Assembly (NCBI GenBank): GCA_023411645.1
Contig: JAEYON010000121.1
Location: 1-27,234 of the forward strand
DNA from: Bacillota bacterium
Lineage (GTDB): Bacteria; Bacillota; Clostridia; Acetivibrionales; DTU013
Direction: 5' to 3'
DNA length: 27,234 bases
Position numbers and translations under genes: made by a program
Shown here: piece after piece, positions 23,618 to 27,234 of the stretch
Numbering within the stretch: the first letter of the stretch is position 1
Layout of the letters: each line of letters opens with the position of its first letter
The notes under the pieces: model-generated
What the model saw: the letters and a program-made list of their open reading frames with translations, nothing else
The model's database searches: none
Told to the model about the DNA's origin: nothing

Positions 23618-24367
23618 CTATAATGCGGCTGCTTTTTCAGATACAATATCTTCTATTTTATCATCCCCGTCTGTCAGGTCGGACTCATCTATATCGGCCT
23701 GTGTATCCTTCATGAGCTTCAGATGTGAATGGAGCATTTCGATAGCAGCAGCCTTGTCTTTAGCCTCAATGGATTCAACCATCAATTCATGCTGCTTCCA
23801 TGATAGAAGTACGATTGATTTTCCTTCATTCGTATTTCTGTAAATACGCTGCCTGGCGATAAGTAAGGTATTCTCGACTTCAGTGATATACTTTATCAGC
23901 CTGGTGGATTTTGAAATATTTGCTATGCTCACATGGAATTTCACATCATATGTGTTATGAAGCTGCGCGATCTCTTTGCTGCTGTTATTATCTGACGTAC
24001 GCAGGATTTGATTATATTTTTGGTTAAAATCTTTAATAATTCCTTTAATATACTCTATGTCGCTATCGGTAGCAAGGTCAATGCATTTCTCAAATGACAT
24101 GGACTCTAGAGCAGTACGAAGATCAATTAAATCTAGAAGTTCAGATTTGGTAATACTGACACAATATAATCCTTTCCTTTTAATGTTGACAACAAACCCG
24201 TTCTGAACCAGCTGATTTATTGCTTCTCTTACAGGAGTTCGGCTGATTCCAAATTTTTCTGCCAAAAGATCTTCTCTAATCCTGTCTCCAGGCTTTATTT
24301 CTGACGACAATATCATATCCAAAATTGATGTATACGCATAATCTGTTAGAATGTAATTATTAGTCAT
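23618..24367 (-). CDS. GntR-family transcription regulator, FCD (FadR/VanR) subfamily
   Basis: DNA-binding regulator whose ligand is usually an organic acid. The winged helix-turn-helix covers about residues 5-72, with the GntR signature IKPGDRIREDLLAEKFGISR followed by TPVREAINQLVQNGFV. The all-helical FCD ligand domain covers about 75-225. Its likely metal ligands are in YDVKFHVSIANIS, WKQHELMVESIEAKD and LHSHLKLM. At 249 aa it has a somewhat extended acidic tail. ATG at 24367 has a weak site (AAGGATG) upstream. It is convergent to the sugar operon and divergent from the dehydrogenase operon. A 15-bp motif lies at its own transcription start and again at the divergent promoter, so autoregulation and control of the downstream operon are likely. 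Confidence 0.92.
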   Translation of the reverse strand: MTNNYILTDYAYTSILDMILSSEIKPGDRIREDLLAEKFGISRTPVREAINQLVQNGFVVNIKRKGLYCVSITKSELLDLIDLRTALESMSFEKCIDLATDSDIEYIKGIIKDFNQKYNQILRTSDNNSSKEIAQLHNTYDVKFHVSIANISKSTRLIKYITEVENTLLIARQRIYRNTNEGKSIVLLSWKQHELMVESIEAKDKAAAIEMLHSHLKLMKDTQADIDESDLTDGDDKIEDIVSEKAAAL

Positions 24368-24456
24368 CTATTTGGTGCACATCCTTAATAATTTATTATT
24401 TTTCAAAATACCACAAAAAGTTAGTAAAGTAAAGCAAAACGATTCTATAAGAATAA

Positions 24457-24471
24457 AATTTATAATTTATA
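24457..24471 (-). promoter_or_regulatory. Candidate GntR operator, copy A
   Basis: The 15-mer TATAAATTATAAATT on the minus strand covers about +2 to +16 of the predicted gntR transcript, where a bound repressor would block initiation. An exact inverted copy occurs 129 bp away. Such AT-rich words can recur by chance. Confidence 0.4.
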
Positions 24472-24479
24472 ATATATTA

Positions 24480-24508
24480 ATTGTAACATTTTATATTTTA
24501 CTTATCAA
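24480..24508 (-). promoter_or_regulatory. Promoter for gntR
   Basis: On the minus strand TTGATA (24508-24503) and TACAAT (24485-24480) are separated by exactly 17 bp. The start would be near 24473, with a leader of about 105 nt. Confidence 0.6.
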
Positions 24509-24599
24509 ATCATTTTTTAAAAAAGTACTGCAAAAGCTTGCATATTAATGGGTGCGACGTAAAAACGAGGTGGCAGAATGTGAAGCTATGAATGAAAAA

Positions 24600-24614
24600 T
24601 ATAAATTATAAATT
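24600..24614 (+). promoter_or_regulatory. Candidate GntR operator, copy B
   Basis: TATAAATTATAAATT on the plus strand ends nine bases before the -35 of the dehydrogenase operon promoter and continues as ATAATAT. It is an exact 15/15 match, in opposite orientation, to copy A at the gntR promoter. Confidence 0.4.
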
Positions 24615-24623
24615 ATAATATCG

Positions 24624-24652
24624 TTGACTTTTGCATAGAAGTTTTTTATAAT
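24624..24652 (+). promoter_or_regulatory. Strong promoter for the dehydrogenase/lyase operon
   Basis: TTGACT (24624-24629) and a perfect TATAAT (24647-24652) are separated by exactly 17 bp, 11 of 12 consensus matches. The start would be near 24659, leaving an unusually long leader of about 355 nt before the first gene. Confidence 0.7.
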
Positions 24653-24682
24653 TTAATCACATCAGTTTTTTGACTAATCAGT

Positions 24683-24709
24683 TTGTTGAGGCATCCGTAT
24701 GCTCAACAA
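24683..24709 (+). other. Hairpin in the operon leader
   Basis: TTGTTGAGGCAT (24683-24694) pairs with ATGCTCAACAA (24699-24709), 11 pairs with one bulged G, closed by a CCGT loop. It starts about 25 nt after the predicted transcription start. No U run follows, so it may be a 5' stabiliser or part of a regulatory structure. Confidence 0.5.
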
Positions 24710-24824
24710 GGGCAATTTCCGGAACTACCAAGAAAGTCGATGAGGCCGTACATATTGATAGAAGTAACAGGATGTAATTTTGAAAGGTGCATGACACCTG
24801 AGAAGGTAAATAAGCTGTTTCTAA

Positions 24825-24938
24825 AATCGTAGACTAATTCCCAATAATGCTTCAGGTGAGTATACAGTTAAAATGAAGCTGTCTGACAGCAGCGGCACTG
24901 AGCTTTCAAGCAACTACACAGATATTATTATGAGATAA
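24825..24938 (+). pseudogene. Short coding remnant, resembling the C-terminal end of a glycoside hydrolase beta domain
   Basis: A 37-codon open stretch without a start codon or ribosome binding site, closed by a stop on each side. Its translation includes IPNNASGEYTVKMKL and ends GTELSSNYTDIIMR. This alternating beta pattern (G-x-Y-T-V-x-x-x-L ... S-x-x-Y) resembles the last beta-sandwich domain of GH2-type or similar carbohydrate enzymes. That suggests the 3' end of a lost gene. The match is by eye only. Sequence before it (24710-24824) is broken by stops in all frames I followed. Confidence 0.4.
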
Positions 24939-25013
24939 GGACGTGAGGAAAGAAAGACACTGCTGCTGGGCAGGGCAGTTAAACAAATAAATATGAGTTG
25001 AGGGTGAGAGAAA

Positions 25014-26048
25014 ATGATAGCATTAAGGAAAATGAAGCCCAACAAGGGCGCTGAATTTGTTGAGACACCTGTCCCTGAGATTGGCGAGCACGATCTTTTG
25101 GTTAAGGTGAAGGCGGCTGCAATGTGTAAGTCGGATGTTGAAGTATTTGAGTGGACCGATCTGGTGGCATCCGCAAACTACAAATTACCGTTTACACTTG
25201 GACATGAATTTTCGGGCGAAGTGGCAGCGGTCGGAAAACTGGTAAAGAACTTTAAAATTGGTGACCGTGTAGCGGGCGAAACTCATATCCCATGCGGCTA
25301 CTGTCATGAATGCAGAACAGACAATCAGCATATCTGTTCAAATCATATGGGCGTGCTTGGCAGAAACGTGGACGGGTGCTTTGCTGAATATATCCGACTG
25401 CCGGAAATTTCGGCAATTAAGCTGGCCGACGATGCCGACTTTGTACATATGTCACTGCTGGAGCCGCTGGGAACCGCGTTGCACGCGCTGCAAAAGGCTG
25501 AACCAAGCGGGAAGAATATTGCTATACTTGGTGTTGGTACGATTGGACTGATGGCATGTGAGCTTGCAAAGATCCTTGGCGCGGTCAAGGTAATTTCACT
25601 TGATGTGAATGAAAGCAGGCTTGCATATAGCCTGAAGGTTGGTGCAGATGTTGCGGTGAACGGAATGAAAGAAGATCTGGTGAAAGTTGTCATGGAGCAG
25701 ACGAATGGACAAGGCATCGACTGCGTGGTAGATTTTACCGGACATATGAAGGTACTCAACCAGGCGATTGATTCACTAGCTACGGCAGGGACGCTGGTAC
25801 ATGTAGGAATGGTATCGGGTGATCTGGTCATTCCGAATTATATGTACAGGGTGGTGTATCGTGAGCTTATCCTGAAGGGCCTGTATGGAAGACACATGTT
25901 CAAGACATGGGAGGTCCTGATGCGGCTTGTAAATAGCGGGAAAATAAACCTTAACGCATATGTCGGAGAGGTGATGCCAATGACGGAGTACCAGAAAGCG
26001 CTGGATAATTTTGATAATTATAACGGACGCGCAATATTAATTCCGTAA
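25014..26048 (+). CDS. Zinc-dependent medium-chain dehydrogenase, L-threonine-dehydrogenase-like
   Basis: NAD(P)-dependent alcohol/polyol dehydrogenase of the MDR family, closest by eye to L-threonine 3-dehydrogenase (344 aa against about 341). Catalytic zinc ligands fit Cys 38, His 64-Glu 65 (GHEF) and Glu 150. The structural zinc lobe has Cys 94, 97, 100 and 108. The cofactor loop is GVGTIG (173-178). The late LILKGLYGRHMFKTWEVL strongly recalls threonine dehydrogenase, but AMCKSD replaces the usual A-I-C-G-T-D around Cys 38, so the substrate may be another secondary alcohol. ATG at 25014 follows GAGGGTGAGAG. First gene of the operon; the lyase gene follows after 39 bp. Confidence 0.88.
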   Translation: MIALRKMKPNKGAEFVETPVPEIGEHDLLVKVKAAAMCKSDVEVFEWTDLVASANYKLPFTLGHEFSGEVAAVGKLVKNFKIGDRVAGETHIPCGYCHECRTDNQHICSNHMGVLGRNVDGCFAEYIRLPEISAIKLADDADFVHMSLLEPLGTALHALQKAEPSGKNIAILGVGTIGLMACELAKILGAVKVISLDVNESRLAYSLKVGADVAVNGMKEDLVKVVMEQTNGQGIDCVVDFTGHMKVLNQAIDSLATAGTLVHVGMVSGDLVIPNYMYRVVYRELILKGLYGRHMFKTWEVLMRLVNSGKINLNAYVGEVMPMTEYQKALDNFDNYNGRAILIP

Positions 26049-26087
26049 TTTGCTGGATAAATTCTTGAAACACAGAAAAGAGGGTGA

Positions 26088-26981
26088 ATGAATATGAAGA
26101 AAGAAGCATTTCCTAAGCGAGTTTCCATTTTTGAGGTGGGACCGAGGGACGGACTTCAGCCTGAGCCGGAATTCATTCCGACGGAGAAAAAAATCGAACT
26201 GGTTAATAGGTTGACTGATGCAGGTTGTCAGAGAATTGAGGTAACCTCATTTGTCCACCCTAAATGGGTGCCGCAAATGGCGGATGCCAAAGCAGTGGTC
26301 GCAGGGATCAGGCGTAAAGAGGGTGTTGTGTACAATGCGCTCATTCCTAATCTGCGCGGTCTGGAGATCGCAATAGAATGCGGTTTGAAAGAGGTTGTAA
26401 CCATTATGAGCACCAGCGAAAGCCATAACAAGAAGAACCTGAATATGTCCAGGGCAGATTCGCTTAAGGAAATTGAGAAGATCAACAAGACGGCAAGGGA
26501 GAACGGCGTTAAGGTTCGCTCCTATATTGCAACCGTGTTTGGCTGTCCAATGGAGGGAGATATGGCGCCGGAGCTTGCACTTGAGACAGCCCTTGCACTT
26601 GAGAGCTATGGTTCCTATGAGATATCTTTAGGCGACACTACCGGTATGGCTAACCCGATCAGTGCATATGAGATTCCAAAGATGATCAAGGAAAAGCTTA
26701 CCAAGGCGAGCCTTGCAGTACACTATCACAAGTATAATGGCATGGAATTCGCCAATAATTTAGCATCGCTGCAGGCAGGCATCACGATATTTGACGGAGC
26801 AGCCGGCGGACTTGGCGGGTGTCCGTACGCACCGGGTGCAAAGGGAAATTGTCAGACTGAGATCCTTGTGGAAATGTTCCACAGGATGGGTATTGAGACT
26901 GGAATAGATCAGGAAAAAATTAATTCTGCGGGCGAGTATGCCCAGACGTTGAGCACACTGTTACACCGTAGATGTGAGTAG
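26088..26981 (+). CDS. HMG-CoA-lyase-like enzyme (HMGL/DRE-TIM family) with altered metal-site motif
   Basis: TIM-barrel lyase of the pyruvate-carboxyltransferase superfamily, which makes or breaks carbon-carbon bonds next to a carbonyl with a divalent metal. VGPRDGLQ (Arg 20, Asp 21) and SLGDTTGMANP near residue 181 match HMG-CoA lyases. So do the signature GGLGGCPYAPGAKGN (Cys 245) and the Asn ligand in AKGNCQTE (Asn 254). The His-x-His ligands are at 212 and 214, but the strongly conserved H-D-T-Y-G-Q that follows is HKYNGM here. A true HMG-CoA lyase is therefore not assured. ATG at 26088 or 26094 both fit the AGAGGG site. It lies between a dehydrogenase and an unknown gene in one operon, so it may cleave the dehydrogenase product. 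Confidence 0.85.
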   Translation: MNMKKEAFPKRVSIFEVGPRDGLQPEPEFIPTEKKIELVNRLTDAGCQRIEVTSFVHPKWVPQMADAKAVVAGIRRKEGVVYNALIPNLRGLEIAIECGLKEVVTIMSTSESHNKKNLNMSRADSLKEIEKINKTARENGVKVRSYIATVFGCPMEGDMAPELALETALALESYGSYEISLGDTTGMANPISAYEIPKMIKEKLTKASLAVHYHKYNGMEFANNLASLQAGITIFDGAAGGLGGCPYAPGAKGNCQTEILVEMFHRMGIETGIDQEKINSAGEYAQTLSTLLHRRCE

Positions 26982-27038
26982 AATGTTTAGCGCCTTAAGG
27001 CATAAATTTCTTTTAATACATTCAAAGGAGGCTTAATG

Positions 27039-27234
27039 ATGAACTTGGCAAAACTGACTGAAATTAAAAACAAATTCATCAACGGAGATATCAAGACACA
27101 GCATCTAGAAACTACAATATTTACGGATGTTTATGGAAGCAATGCAGAATACGTCAAGGATGCATGCAATGATGCCGCGGTTATCCGTTGCGAGATGCTC
27201 GAGGAGAAAACAGGAGTTTCTCTTGAACTGACAA
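27039..27234 (+). CDS. Unrecognised protein, 5' end only
   Basis: Partial gene running off the window, third in the dehydrogenase-lyase operon, 57 bp after the lyase stop. AAAGGAGG at 27024-27031 lies seven bases before ATG 27039; ATG 27036 is too close. The visible 65 residues are soluble and mixed alpha/beta in look. They include KTQHLETTIFTDVYGSNAEY and a Cys/Glu-rich CNDAAVIRCEMLEEKTG, with no signal peptide. I do not recognise the family. Confidence 0.8.
   Translation, partial: MNLAKLTEIKNKFINGDIKTQHLETTIFTDVYGSNAEYVKDACNDAAVIRCEMLEEKTGVSLELT

Larger units (their letters stand above)
24653..25013 (+). other. Long leader region with hairpin and coding remnant
   Basis: No intact gene lies between the promoter and the dehydrogenase ATG. 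The region holds a hairpin near its 5' end, a stretch of broken coding-like sequence, and a GC-richer tail with the imperfect repeat CTGCTGCTGGGCAGGGCAG (about 24961-24979). I recognise no known riboswitch. A decayed gene inserted between promoter and operon, or a structured leader, are both possible. Confidence 0.45.

Noticed and set aside
24653..25013. Group II intron or insertion-sequence fragment in the leader
   Set aside because: No domain V-like hairpin, terminal inverted repeats, target duplication or transposase-like translation could be seen.
25343..25831. Antisense open frame inside the zinc dehydrogenase (162 codons)
   Set aside because: Ser/Thr-rich shadow frame produced by the codon usage of the real gene; no start signal.

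Overview
The window reads like the chromosome of a spore-forming, Gram-positive anaerobe of the Clostridia type. Signs are a LysM/GH18 spore-cortex hydrolase (YaaH/SleL type), lipoproteins with lipoboxes, strong AGGAGG-like ribosome binding sites, several TTG starts, sigma-A-like promoters with 16-18 bp spacers, and a YesM-type sensor kinase beside a binding-protein sugar transporter. The genus cannot be told from the sequence. No tRNA, rRNA, CRISPR array, insertion sequence or phage gene was seen.

Region 1 (about 1-10.7 kb) is mostly housekeeping and envelope genes. It starts with a 74-aa protein built of five 14-residue repeats (+). On the minus strand follow corA (with a promoter, an intrinsic terminator and a 31-codon upstream ORF in its leader), cdd, a large lipoprotein with propeller-like sequence, the spore hydrolase, a PAP2 phosphatase overlapping a diacylglycerol-kinase-family lipid kinase, and an MFS exporter. 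A divergent hflK-hflC pair (+) ends at a terminator shared with region 2.

Region 2 (about 10.7-24.4 kb) looks like one carbohydrate or sugar-acid catabolic locus made of two diverging operons. The minus operon has a YesM-type histidine kinase with no adjacent response regulator, the two halves of a split transketolase, a xylose-isomerase-like TIM-barrel protein and a D-2-hydroxyacid dehydrogenase. The plus operon has a stand-alone PPC/DUF296 protein, a sugar-binding lipoprotein with two CUT1 permeases but no ATPase, an RraA-family aldolase-like protein, a cytoplasmic DUF5060/DUF4038 glycoside-hydrolase-like protein and a cupin. A plausible flow is: glycoside imported by the ABC system, cleaved in the cytoplasm by the DUF4038 enzyme, and the released sugar or sugar acid handled by the cupin, TIM-barrel, RraA, transketolase and dehydrogenase proteins. 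The sugar is not identifiable; apiose is one testable guess. A hairpin terminator separates this operon from a convergent GntR/FCD regulator.

Region 3 (24.4 kb to the end) begins with a 646-bp gap. It holds facing promoters for gntR (-) and a new operon (+), two inverted copies of a 15-bp AT-rich motif placed like GntR operators, and a long leader containing a hairpin and a short coding remnant. The operon encodes a threonine-dehydrogenase-like zinc enzyme, an HMG-CoA-lyase-like enzyme with a changed active-site motif, and an unrecognised protein cut by the window edge.
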